NCBI GenBank assembly: GCA_050182275.1
Contig: JBFXCK010000015.1
Coordinates: 1 to 42,458 of the forward strand
Reading direction: 5' to 3'
DNA from: JBFXCK01 sp050182275
Lineage (GTDB): Bacteria; Pseudomonadota; Alphaproteobacteria; SHNJ01
DNA length: 42,458 bases
Shown here: positions 24,684 to 31,674 of the stretch, piece after piece
Numbering within the stretch: position 1 is the first letter of the stretch
Layout of the letters: each line of letters begins with the position of its first letter
Notes under the pieces: generated by a model
Told to the model about the DNA's origin: nothing
Seen by the model: only the letters and a program-made list of their open reading frames with translations
The model's database searches: none
Translations under genes and position numbers: made by a program

Positions 24684-26134
24684 GCAATTTAATCAAAGGC
24701 GAAACGGGAGATTGGGAAATGGTGATTGGGCTTGAGGTTCATGCCCAAGTGATTTCCAATTCTAAATTATTTTCCGGCGCTTCCACCGCCTTTGGCGCCG
24801 AACCGAATGCGCAAGTTTCCTTCATTGATGCCGGTTTTCCCGGCATGCTGCCCGTGCTGAATGAAAAATGCGTTGAGCAGGCGGTGCGTACCGGGTTAGG
24901 CTTGCAGGCGGAAATTAATATGGTTTCGGTGTTCGAGCGCAAGAATTATTTTTATCCCGATCTGCCCACGGGGTATCAAATTTCGCAATATCAGCACCCG
25001 ATTGTGGGCAAGGGCGAAATTGTGGTTGATTTGCCGGGCGGGCGCACCAAAACCATCGGCATTACCCGCCTGCATCTTGAACAAGACGCCGGGAAAAGCC
25101 TGCATGATCAGCACCCAACCCTTTCCTTCGTCGATTTGAACCGGGCGGGGGTGGCGTTGATGGAGATTGTTTCCGAGCCCGATATTAGATCGGCCGAGGA
25201 AGCCAGCGCCTATGTGAAAAAGCTGCGTTCGATCGTGCGTTATCTTGGCACTTGCGATGGCAATATGGAAGAAGGCAATATGCGCTGCGACGTGAATTTA
25301 TCGGTGCGGAAAGTCGGCGATAAGCTTGGCACGCGCTGTGAAATTAAGAACGTCAATTCCATCCGCTATATCACCCAGGCGATTGAATTTGAAGCGCGCC
25401 GTCAAATTGAAATTATCGAGGGCGGCGGGGTGATTCGCCAGGAAACGCGGCTGTTCGATGCCGCCAAGGGTGAAACCCGCACCCTTCGCGTTAAGGAAGA
25501 CGCGCAAGATTACCGCTATTTCCCCGATCCCGATTTGCTGCCCTTGAAATTAACGGCTGATTATATCGCCAAAATCAAGGCGACCTTGCCCGAATTGCCT
25601 GACCAGAAAAAGGCGCGCTATCAAAAGGATTTGGGCCTCTCTGCCTATGATGCCGGCGTGTTGTGCGAAGAAAAAGAAGTCGCCGACTTTTATGAAAAAA
25701 TGCGCGGGAACAAGCGCGACGCCAAATTATGCGCCAATTGGCTGACCAGCGAATTATTCAGCGCATTGAATAAGCTGGGTAAAGAAATTTCGCAATCGCC
25801 GATCTCGCCTGAGCAGTTGGGCGGATTGATTGATTTGATTTCTGATAACACCATTTCCGGCAAAATCGCCAAAGACGTATTCGCCGAAATGCTGGAAACC
25901 GGCAAGGATGCCGCCGCGATTGTCGAGGCCAAGGGCTTGCGCCAAGTTTTGGATACCGGCGCGATTGAAAAGGTTATTGACGAAATCCTGGCCGCCAACC
26001 CCGATAAGGTCGCCGAATATAAATCGGGCAAGGATAAATTATTCGGCTTCTTCGTCGGCCAGGTGATGAAGGCGATGGGCGGCAAAGCCAACCCGCAAAT
26101 GCTGAACGATTTGCTGAAGAAGAAAATTGGATAA
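24680..26134 (+). CDS. gatB: Asp-tRNA(Asn)/Glu-tRNA(Gln) amidotransferase subunit B
   Basis: This 484-aa protein activates the misacylated tRNA with ATP and amidates it. It shows WEMVIGLEVHAQV, FERKNYFYPDLPTGYQISQYQHPI, RLHLEQDAGKSLHD, VDLNRAGVALMEIVSEPDIRS and DGNMEEGNMRCDVNLSVR in order. A helical segment and a C-terminal YqeY-like tail follow, ending FFVGQVMKAMGGKANPQMLNDLLKKKI. It is full length. The start codon overlaps gatA and the end overlaps the UMF1 transporter by 8 bp. Confidence 0.96.
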   Translation: MSNLIKGETGDWEMVIGLEVHAQVISNSKLFSGASTAFGAEPNAQVSFIDAGFPGMLPVLNEKCVEQAVRTGLGLQAEINMVSVFERKNYFYPDLPTGYQISQYQHPIVGKGEIVVDLPGGRTKTIGITRLHLEQDAGKSLHDQHPTLSFVDLNRAGVALMEIVSEPDIRSAEEASAYVKKLRSIVRYLGTCDGNMEEGNMRCDVNLSVRKVGDKLGTRCEIKNVNSIRYITQAIEFEARRQIEIIEGGGVIRQETRLFDAAKGETRTLRVKEDAQDYRYFPDPDLLPLKLTADYIAKIKATLPELPDQKKARYQKDLGLSAYDAGVLCEEKEVADFYEKMRGNKRDAKLCANWLTSELFSALNKLGKEISQSPISPEQLGGLIDLISDNTISGKIAKDVFAEMLETGKDAAAIVEAKGLRQVLDTGAIEKVIDEILAANPDKVAEYKSGKDKLFGFFVGQVMKAMGGKANPQMLNDLLKKKIG

Positions 26135-27347
26135 ATCGAAACGCTCTTTGTGGTCATGGGCCTTGTATGACTGGGCCAATTCCAGCTATTCGGCGATTGT
26201 CGCAACCTTTGTATTTCCCGCTTATTTTGCCGGCGCTATTGTAGGGGACACGGTCAAAGGCACCGTGCTGATGGGGCAGGCGACTTCATTGGCGGCTTTG
26301 TTGATCGCGGTTGCTGCGCCGTTTTTGGGCGCTAAGGCCGATCATTTTCATAACCGCAAAATATTTTTAGCCGGTTCCAGCATCATTGCGATTGCAGGGG
26401 TGATAATGATGGCTTTGCTGCCGCCGGAATCATCCAGCATTGCTTATGCCTTTATATTGATTATTTTAACTTACGCCGGTTTTGAATTGGGCATTGTTTT
26501 TTATAATGCTTTGCTGCCCAGCGTTTCGGCGCCCAGCCATTACGGCAGGGCATCGGGGCTGGCCTTTGGCCTTGGCTATTTGGGCGGGCTTTGCATATTG
26601 ATTTTATGCTTGGCGCTGTTTCCCCACGGTTCAAACGGCGTGCCAAATATGCTGATCGCCTCGGCCTTGTGGTTCGCCGCCTTCGCCGTGCCGCTGTTTT
26701 TATATGTGCCGGAACCAAAGCGGGAGAAAGATGCGGCTGCATTAGGCGGATATAATTTTCTTCACAGCTGGCGTTTAATCAAAAACACGCCAGGCATGTT
26801 GCGGTTTTTGATCGCCCATATGCTGTTCATGGATGGGCTTTCCACCTTGTTCACTTTCGGCGGCATGTATGCGGCGGGAAGTTTTGGCTTTAATACCGGC
26901 GAATTGCTGGCGCTGGGGATAACCTTAAACATCATGGCCGGGATCGGGGCGGTTGTTTTCGCCAAGGTGGATGACCGCAAAGGGTCATTATTTGTTTTGC
27001 AAACCGGGCTGATCGCGGTTGCGGTTTGCGCCGGGCTTTTGTTCGTGGCTTCCGGCAAATATCAATTTTGGGCGGTTACCATGATAATGTCGCTGTTTTT
27101 CGGGCCGTTGCAATCATCGGCCCGCACCTATATCGCCCGCCAGGCCCCCGTTGAGCGGCGCACCGAATTGTTCGGCGCCCTTGCCTTATCGGGCAGGGCC
27201 ACCTCGTTTTTGGGGCCTGCTTTGGTCGCGGTTTTAGCCGCCCTTACCGGCGAACAACGCTGGATTTTACCGCCAATTATCGGGTTTTTTGTGGTGGCCT
27301 ATGGCTTGTTGACAAGCGTACCCCAAGCCTCAAAAGATCGCCCGTGA
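26127..27347 (+). CDS. UMF1/Atg22-type MFS transporter
   Basis: This 406-aa protein has about twelve hydrophobic segments. The N-terminus SLWSWALYDWANSSYSAIVATFVFPAYF is the hallmark of the UMF1 (vacuole effluxer Atg22-like) branch of the MFS. Other landmarks are GAKADHFHNRK in the first cytoplasmic loop and GPLQSSARTYIARQAPVERRTELFGALALSGRATSFLGP near the C-terminus. The best start is a TTG at 26127 overlapping the end of gatB by 8 bp, since no ATG or GTG lies before the conserved N-terminus; this suggests coupling. Substrate unknown. It is the last recognisable chromosomal protein gene before the tRNA. Confidence 0.85.
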   Translation: MDKSKRSLWSWALYDWANSSYSAIVATFVFPAYFAGAIVGDTVKGTVLMGQATSLAALLIAVAAPFLGAKADHFHNRKIFLAGSSIIAIAGVIMMALLPPESSSIAYAFILIILTYAGFELGIVFYNALLPSVSAPSHYGRASGLAFGLGYLGGLCILILCLALFPHGSNGVPNMLIASALWFAAFAVPLFLYVPEPKREKDAAALGGYNFLHSWRLIKNTPGMLRFLIAHMLFMDGLSTLFTFGGMYAAGSFGFNTGELLALGITLNIMAGIGAVVFAKVDDRKGSLFVLQTGLIAVAVCAGLLFVASGKYQFWAVTMIMSLFFGPLQSSARTYIARQAPVERRTELFGALALSGRATSFLGPALVAVLAALTGEQRWILPPIIGFFVVAYGLLTSVPQASKDRP

Positions 27348-27383
27348 CTTTTGGGGGGGATTAAGGTAATTTCCTCCTTCAGC

Positions 27384-27416
27384 TTGTCCTCCTGCGCCTT
27401 TGGCTTCGGAGGACAA
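27384..27416 (+). terminator. hairpin downstream of the UMF1 gene, possible terminator
   Basis: TTGTCCTCC at 27384-27392 and GGAGGACAA at 27408-27416 form a perfect 9-bp stem with a 15-nt loop, 36 bp after the transporter stop. A T-rich stretch (CACTTTGTTTTTGC) begins 6 nt later, so termination is plausible, though the spacing is loose. Confidence 0.45.
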
Positions 27417-27443
27417 CCTTCACTTTGTTTTTGCTTCGTTTGT

Positions 27444-27487
27444 CTGACGGGCGTCAGCCAACCGAAGCTGCGATAGCAGCGAAGGTT
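27444..27487. repeat. tandem short palindromes abutting the tRNA gene
   Basis: Two hairpins lie in a row: CTGACGGGCGTCAG at 27444-27457, then AACC-GAA-GCTGC-GATA-GCAGC-GAA-GGTT at 27460-27487, whose inner 5-bp and outer 4-bp stems are perfect. The second ends exactly where the tRNA begins. The latter unit resembles dispersed extragenic palindromes of the CTGCGATAGCAG type. It may help end upstream transcription or set the tRNA 5' leader. Confidence 0.5.
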
Positions 27488-27581
27488 GGGGGGGTGGCCG
27501 AGTGGCTGAAGGCGGCGGTTTGCTAAACCGCTATACGCTTGAAAAGGCGTATCGGAGGTTCGAATCCTCTCCCCTCCGCCA
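27488..27581 (+). tRNA. tRNA-Ser (anticodon GCT)
   Basis: The gene folds as a class II tRNA. The acceptor stem is GGGGGGG (27488-27494) with CCCCTCC (27571-27577, one G-U pair), followed by discriminator G and an encoded CCA at 27579-27581. The D arm is GCCGAGTGGCTGAAGGC. The anticodon arm is GCGGT-TTGCTAA-ACCGC with anticodon GCT (reads AGC/AGU Ser codons). A long variable arm, TACGC-TTGAAAAG-GCGTA, is typical of tRNA-Ser. The T arm is GGAGG-TTCGAAT-CCTCT. It marks the boundary between chromosome and element; tRNA 3' ends are common integration sites, but no second copy of its 3' end is seen within the window. Confidence 0.97.
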
Positions 27582-27587
27582 TTATTT

Positions 27588-27620
27588 AAAAAAACGTCCC
27601 TCTATCTTTTTAGAGGGCGT
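27588..27620 (-). terminator. Rho-independent terminator of the lexA-linked operon (minus strand)
   Basis: Read on the minus strand the sequence is ACG-CCCTCTA-AAAAGA-TAGAGGG-A-CGT followed by a run of seven Ts. The core 7-bp stem is perfect and is extended by three more pairs past one bulged base. It is oriented to end the leftward 354-aa gene, whose stop is about 170 bp away, and it lies only 6 nt from the CCA end of tRNA-Ser. Confidence 0.75.
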
Positions 27621-27788
27621 TGAAAGAACCCCCATTACCGCAACGTGTTCCGCGAAAAACTCCTGACATGGTTTTTGCCCTGGCGGCGAAAACTTGGCCC
27701 GTTCCTCTCTCTATGGGCCTTTTTCCTCAGAAACCTCCGTACCGATTGCAGTCATGTTCACAGCTTTTGGTCATGAGGTTTCAATGAT
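27618..27788. other. intergenic stretch, junction side of the element
   Basis: About 170 bp without a gene lie between the terminator and the 354-aa gene. It holds GGCCC-N14-GGGCC followed by TTTTT (about 27,691-27,716), a weak rightward terminator-like hairpin, and an 8-bp inverted repeat GAAACCTC (27730-27737) / GAGGTTTC (27775-27782). No protein with a ribosome binding site is seen. It is part of the 3' untranslated region of the leftward operon. Confidence 0.4.
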
Positions 27789-28853
27789 TTACACGGCAGC
27801 GGTTTTTCGTGTTTTGCCTGCAAGAGTTAGCTTATCACCACCACGGATGATGAATTTGGTTTTGTAGGCCGTGTCCTCGCCCGACCAGATAATCGGGTCG
27901 TCATCCAGAAGCTGAAACACGCGCTGGAGATTGGCCGAGACTTCCTGCTTGGTCTTTTTCACCTTGTCGATGTCGCTGACCGACATATTGCCGTTCGCCA
28001 TAGCCATGGCTTGCAGGAACGTCCATGCCTGTTTCGGTTTCTTCGTGCGCTTGTCGCGCATTTGCAGGTCTTCCGCGCTGAACTGCTTATGGCCTTGGCC
28101 CTTGCAGGAAACGGTGATCATCTCGTCGGCGGTGAATTCCAGCACAAAATCTTCCCATTTCGCGCCTGCGGGTGTCGGGTAGCGTGTTTCCCCTGGCGCA
28201 TCGTCAATGAGCCTGATCCAGCCAGAGACAATCTCCGTCAGGAGGCTGGCGGCGTTGCCCCTGACCTGGATCGCGTTATTGGCAAATTCGATCAGATCTT
28301 CATAGGCGAACACCTTGGCCGCATTCCGCAGCGCGACGTCCTGGACGGATTGTGTCACGGCGCACGCCGATGGTAGCAGGACAAAAAACTGCTTCTGGAA
28401 TCTGACCGCAAGCTGGCCGATGGTGCGCTCGATCTTACTGGTCTGCGCCTCGATCAATGTGACCACCGGAAAACGGTAGCTGGCGGCAGGGTTGTATTCG
28501 CCGATGTACCAGCAGGCCGGAAGGCCGTCGATTTCCGTGTGTGCTGCGCCGCTGACACCGAACGCCTGCGCCAGACCGGAAAAAATGGTCGTGAAATCGG
28601 GGCGGTAAATGATCAGGTCGGTTTTCTGCAACGTGCGCTTGGGTCTACCGCAGGAACAGATGCCGACATATTGGCCGTCACCGTGCCGGACGACATCCAT
28701 GTACCCGCCGCATTTGCCCGCACACGGATAGGATTCCGCAAGCTGCTGCGTCGGTTTCAGCAGATTTTCAGGGAACCCAGACCAATCCGCCTTAACGCCG
28801 CGTACGCCGGAAAGCTGACTAAGCGTATGCCACGGCGGCCTGTTCAACAACAT
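27789..28853 (-). CDS. unrecognised protein with N-terminal Zn ribbon and C-terminal winged-helix-like part (354 aa)
   Basis: I do not recognise this family. Visible parts: an N-terminal cysteine cluster at about residues 44-71 (PCAGKCGG...GICSCGRPKR, four Cys in two pairs) that looks like a Zn ribbon. A middle alpha/beta part at about 100-200 contains FPVVTLIEAQTSKIERTIGQLAVRFQKQFFVLLPSA. That strand-E-x-Q/strand-helix-strand pattern recalls PD-(D/E)XK nuclease-like folds, but the Lys position is Gln, so activity is doubtful. A C-terminal part (about 235-340) has KWEDFVLEF...FSAEDLQMRDKRTKKPKQAWTFLQAMA, which looks like a DNA-binding winged helix. It overlaps the end of the 404-aa gene by 35 bp and so is coupled to it and to lexA. 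A defence or exclusion role is only a guess from context. Confidence 0.8.
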   Translation of the reverse strand: MLLNRPPWHTLSQLSGVRGVKADWSGFPENLLKPTQQLAESYPCAGKCGGYMDVVRHGDGQYVGICSCGRPKRTLQKTDLIIYRPDFTTIFSGLAQAFGVSGAAHTEIDGLPACWYIGEYNPAASYRFPVVTLIEAQTSKIERTIGQLAVRFQKQFFVLLPSACAVTQSVQDVALRNAAKVFAYEDLIEFANNAIQVRGNAASLLTEIVSGWIRLIDDAPGETRYPTPAGAKWEDFVLEFTADEMITVSCKGQGHKQFSAEDLQMRDKRTKKPKQAWTFLQAMAMANGNMSVSDIDKVKKTKQEVSANLQRVFQLLDDDPIIWSGEDTAYKTKFIIRGGDKLTLAGKTRKTAAV

Positions 28854-30033
28854 GATCGGTCGGTCTTTCTTCCAGCGCAGGCGGTTCCTGCGGTTTAATG
28901 AAGCCGCGCGCCTTCATCCACGTCTCGATGATATGGGCATCTTCCTTGCGGTCGAAGCTGGCGACGTTTGGCGTTTTGATTTTAATTGTGCGCGGCTTGG
29001 AGCTGCTCTCGAATTTTACCTGGAAGCTGGCCGCGACCAGATTGCCGAACCTCGGCAAATCCTTGCTGCGATCCTGCAACGACGAGAACAGGTCTTTCGA
29101 CCGGAAAATCGAACGGTCGTTATACGGCCCCCTGAATTGCAACTGCACCTCCGTCAGCCGGATTTCCTCAAGGCCAGCGATATCGTGGCAACTGAGGGAA
29201 TCCGGCCCGTCATTGAGGAGCGGTTGCAACGTGTATTTATCCTCTTCTGGGAAATACTCCGCGTCGCCGAAAAAGCGCAGGCCGAAGGCGGCCAGATACA
29301 TCTGGCGCTCTTTCTTGCCGCCCGACTTGTTGTAAATCTGAAGCTCGTTGGCGTCGCGGTCGTAAACGACCACGTCGTGGAATTCAGGGCGGTAGAACAC
29401 GCTGCCTGTTTCGCCAGCTTCGATCTTTCCCTCGCGCTTGAACGGCATGCCATGGCGCACGAGGAAATAAACCTTGTTCTCGGCGGCGGTTTCAAACGGC
29501 GTGACCTCGCAGCCGTTGCCGCGCTTATTTTCCTCGAACCATTCATCCATGTCGTGTTCCAGCGCATCGATGTTGCTGTCCGAGAGATCGAGCTTTTTGC
29601 CCTTGGCTTCCTTGGACTGGAAGCTGTTGAAGCTCTTGGGCTTCATCATCAACGCCTCGGCGTGCGGCTTCTTGATCAGCTCCGGATCCTTGAGCCACAG
29701 CAGCACGGCAAGATCGGCGGGCGTAGAATCGGCAGGCACATCGACATTGCCCGACTTGGCCATTTCTAGCAGCTCATCGAACATATCGTCGTCCGAGACT
29801 TCCTGCACAAAGTAAAGGGCATCCACCATGGCGGGCGGGATGCCTTCGGTCGGCTGCATCAGAATCTGGCAGAGCAACCCGTAATCAAGCTGGCCGCTGC
29901 CATTCTTTTGCAGCTTGAACCCGCGCCCTTCCAAATAGGCGGTGTACGGGGTCAGGAACCGCAAAAGGTTATCCTCGTGGATGTTTTTCAAAACATCCGG
30001 CTGTGCAAATTTTCTCAGACTGTAAGTCGCCAT
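28819..30033 (-). CDS. unrecognised soluble protein linked to lexA (404 aa)
   Basis: I do not recognise this family. The frame extends upstream to 30117 inside lexA, but the ATG at 30033 has a perfect AGGAGG 7-8 nt before it and gives MATYSLRKFAQPDVLKN. The protein has no signal peptide or membrane segment. The N-terminal third is helical (LRFLTPYTAYLEGRGFKLQK...VDALYFVQEVSDDDMFDELLEMA). The middle third is rich in aromatic and charged strands (VYFLVRHGMPFKREGKIEAGETGSVFYRPEFHDVVVYDRDANELQIYN) and could be a beta-rich domain. The C-terminal part (QVKFESSSKPRTIKIKTPNVASFDR) ends in an acidic tail. The start lies 1 bp after the lexA stop, and the 354-aa gene overlaps its end. It is clearly a coding gene, strongly tied to the repressor; function unknown. 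Confidence 0.85.
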   Translation of the reverse strand: MATYSLRKFAQPDVLKNIHEDNLLRFLTPYTAYLEGRGFKLQKNGSGQLDYGLLCQILMQPTEGIPPAMVDALYFVQEVSDDDMFDELLEMAKSGNVDVPADSTPADLAVLLWLKDPELIKKPHAEALMMKPKSFNSFQSKEAKGKKLDLSDSNIDALEHDMDEWFEENKRGNGCEVTPFETAAENKVYFLVRHGMPFKREGKIEAGETGSVFYRPEFHDVVVYDRDANELQIYNKSGGKKERQMYLAAFGLRFFGDAEYFPEEDKYTLQPLLNDGPDSLSCHDIAGLEEIRLTEVQLQFRGPYNDRSIFRSKDLFSSLQDRSKDLPRFGNLVAASFQVKFESSSKPRTIKIKTPNVASFDRKEDAHIIETWMKARGFIKPQEPPALEERPTDHVVEQAAVAYA

Positions 30034-30034
30034 C

Positions 30035-30697
30035 CTAAGCCTCCTCTGTTTTTTTGATGGGATCGGATCTGGAACAAACCGTGACGACCTTCCCCAGAAT
30101 GGCGAAGTCGTCATCATGGCTGATAACGATGGGCTTCAGTCTTTTGTTTTCGGGCCTCAATTCGATGCGGTGATCCGCGATGAACAACCGCTTCACCGTG
30201 GCTTCGCCGTCGCGCATAGCCACGACGATATCCCCCGATTCCGCGAGTTTTTGTTGTCTGACGACGACGTAGTCGCCGTCGTTGATATCCACGTCGATCA
30301 TGCTGTCGCCGCTGACTTCCAGGGCGAAGCAATTGCCGCGCGCGACCATGGCATCGACCATGATTTCGCCGACCTTGTTTTCGATGGCGAGGATCGGCGT
30401 GCCTGCGGCGACTTTGCCGAGGATGGGAACACCCACCATCTGCCGCATGCGCGGCGTGAAGTCTTTCACCACCGTGAGCGTGCGCGCCTTGCGCGGCTCA
30501 CGCTGGATATAGCCTTTTTCTTCCAGACGACCCAGCAGCTCGTGTGCGCTGGGAGGCTGGATGGAAAGAACGTCTGCCAATTCCTGGACCGTCGGGGCAA
30601 CGCCGCGCCGATTCATGAATGTGCCGATCGCACGCAACGCCTCCTCCTGGGTGGGCGTCAGGTTTTCAGCATTGGGAAGTTTTTTCGCGGCTTTCAT
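30035..30697 (-). CDS. lexA: LexA-type autocleaving repressor
   Basis: This 220-aa protein has both LexA parts. The winged-helix domain (about residues 13-75) reads LTPTQEEALRAIGTFMNRRGVAPTVQELADVLSIQPPSAHELLGRLEEKGYI. The S24 peptidase domain has the Ala98-Gly99 cleavage site (KVAAGTPI), nucleophile Ser132 (SGDSMID) and Lys169 (ATVKRL). It should be cleaved on RecA activation. It could be a second LexA brought by the element and act as its lysogeny repressor, or it could be the only LexA of the host; the window cannot decide. I looked for the alphaproteobacterial box GAAC-N7-GTTC in 30,874-31,021 and found none, so it may use another operator (see 30,918-30,941). The ATG overlaps the stop of the upstream 59-aa gene. 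Confidence 0.93.
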   Translation of the reverse strand: MKAAKKLPNAENLTPTQEEALRAIGTFMNRRGVAPTVQELADVLSIQPPSAHELLGRLEEKGYIQREPRKARTLTVVKDFTPRMRQMVGVPILGKVAAGTPILAIENKVGEIMVDAMVARGNCFALEVSGDSMIDVDINDGDYVVVRQQKLAESGDIVVAMRDGEATVKRLFIADHRIELRPENKRLKPIVISHDDDFAILGKVVTVCSRSDPIKKTEEA

Positions 30698-30873
30698 TTC
30701 TTTTTCTCGGTTCTCACGCCCTTGAATTTTCCGCTGTCCGACTTCACATCCATGAAGCGGCCCGTGTCACCGTCGCGCTTGGTGTAATGTCCCGTCTTGG
30801 GGTTTAGAACCTGGGAGCGATCGCGCACCGCGCCGTTGCGGTGGCCGTCGCCTTTGGGTGGATTGGTAGCCAT
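30694..30873 (-). CDS. small basic protein upstream of lexA (59 aa)
   Basis: This frame runs from ATG 30873 to TGA 30694 and has GGAAGGAG 7 nt before its start. The product reads MATNPPKGDGHRNGAVRDRS and then QVLNPKTGHYTKRDGDTGRF; it is rich in Lys, Arg, Gly and Asp, with no hydrophobic core. I recall similar short proteins in many proteobacterial genomes, annotated only as hypothetical. Its TGA overlaps the lexA ATG (ATGA), so it is the first gene of a coupled four-gene operon. Strong Shine-Dalgarno and coupling make it credible in spite of its size. Confidence 0.75.
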   Translation of the reverse strand: MATNPPKGDGHRNGAVRDRSQVLNPKTGHYTKRDGDTGRFMDVKSDSGKFKGVRTEKKK

Positions 30874-30917
30874 GCGAATCTCCTTCCTAATGTTGTTCCC
30901 TTATTTTTATTAGGTTA

Positions 30918-30941
30918 GATTATCTTATTTCAAGGATAATC
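30918..30941. promoter_or_regulatory. inverted repeat, candidate operator in the divergent control region
   Basis: GATTATC at 30918-30924 and GATAATC at 30935-30941 form a perfect 7-bp inverted repeat with a 10-bp spacer, so the centres are about 17 bp apart, near two helical turns. It lies in the 148-bp gap between the leftward lexA operon and the rightward recombinase operon. The surrounding DNA is AT-rich, unlike the rest of the element. It fits a dimeric repressor site controlling both directions; which protein binds is unknown. Confidence 0.45.
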
Positions 30942-30961
30942 ACTGTCAATCCCGTACTTAT

Positions 30962-30993
30962 CCAGACGCTTCCCCTACACCTTCCGTAGGTAA
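30962..30993. repeat. two-block direct repeat, copy 1
   Basis: CCAGACGCTTCCC, then 9 nt, then CCGTAGGTAA. The same two blocks with the same 9-nt spacing occur at 34212-34243 in the same orientation (23 positions of the two blocks, 22 identical). Here the variable part closes a small hairpin, CCTAC-N7-GTAGG. This copy lies 29 bp before the ATG of the recombinase cassette. Confidence 0.6.
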
Positions 30994-31021
30994 TGGCGCA
31001 TGGAACAGTACGGAGGTGACC

Positions 31022-31216
31022 ATGAGCCGATTAGACCCAAACCTGATGACTGCCGATGAACGCTTGAGCGAAATCGGCCTCATCCTCAGCCGAGGCATCG
31101 CACGGCGGCAGCAAAAGCTGAAATCAAGCCAAACCAAGGACATGAGAGACTATTCACTGGACTTTCCCCCTGCCGGAAGCATTCATGCAAAAAACCGAGA
31201 GGAGGAAAATAACTAA
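31022..31216 (+). CDS. small hypothetical protein of the DUF2924-recombinase cassette (64 aa)
   Basis: This 64-aa protein starts at the ATG 31022 behind ACGGAGGTGACC, a strong Shine-Dalgarno; a GTG 6 bp earlier is less likely. It reads MSRLDPNLMTADERLSEIGLILSRGIARRQQKLKSS. The pattern of a short helix with L-x-E-I-G-x-I-L-x-x-G-x-x-R-x-x-x-K is seen in small proteins that precede DUF2924 genes in other alphaproteobacteria, as I recall it. Function unknown. Its stop overlaps the DUF2924 start by 1 base (TAATG). Confidence 0.7.
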   Translation: MSRLDPNLMTADERLSEIGLILSRGIARRQQKLKSSQTKDMRDYSLDFPPAGSIHAKNREEENN

Positions 31217-31674
31217 TGAAAAACAATGTGTTAGCAAGAGTCGCGGCGCTGCCGCAGATGCCCATGGCCGAGCTGGCGGTGATGTGGGAAGAGCTTTTTC
31301 AGGCCAAGGCCCCGAAATACAACAAACCCTATCTGGTCAAGCGGCTGGCCTACCGCCTGCAGGAAATTGCCCACAATATCGATAGCGGGATTATCGAAAA
31401 ACGCCTTGAACAATATGCCAAGGAAAGTCTTTCGGAAAATCTGCGCAAGACGCGCGGCAAAGGCATCCACATGCCCGTCGCCGGAACGCGGCTGGTGCGC
31501 GAATACTATGGTGTCGAACACCGCGTCACCGTCCTCGATCACGGTTTTGAATATAACGGCGCGCGTTACAAAAGCCTGTCGCAGATCGCGCGGGAAATCA
31601 CGGGCGCGCATTGGTCAGGCCCAGCCTTCTTCGGCCTGGTACGCAACAGCAAAAACAAAGAGGACAAGGAATGA
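31216..31674 (+). CDS. DUF2924 family protein
   Basis: This 152-aa protein shows the DUF2924 pattern: MPMAELAVMWEELFQAKAPKYNKPYLVKRLAYRLQE in the N-terminal half, then PVAGTRLVREYYGVEHRVTVLDHGFEYNGARYKSLSQIAREITGAHWSGPAFFGL. The family is typically encoded directly upstream of a serine recombinase, as here, and probably assists it or binds DNA; its biochemistry is not known to me. The stop overlaps the recombinase ATG (ATGA). Confidence 0.88.
   Translation: MKNNVLARVAALPQMPMAELAVMWEELFQAKAPKYNKPYLVKRLAYRLQEIAHNIDSGIIEKRLEQYAKESLSENLRKTRGKGIHMPVAGTRLVREYYGVEHRVTVLDHGFEYNGARYKSLSQIAREITGAHWSGPAFFGLVRNSKNKEDKE

Noticed and set aside
27684..27720. Rightward terminator after tRNA-Ser (GGCCC...GGGCC then TTTTT)
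   Set aside because: Stem only 5 bp with a 14-nt loop and about 100 bp from the tRNA; kept only as a weak note in the intergenic entry.
28852..29769. Long rightward open frame antisense to the 404-aa gene
   Set aside because: Produced by high third-position G+C; no ribosome binding site, and the opposite strand has the coupled gene with AGGAGG.
30874..31021. Possible alphaproteobacterial LexA box (GAAC-N7-GTTC)
   Set aside because: Only half sites are present (GAAC near 31,002 and GTTC near 30,895); no full site with the right spacing.
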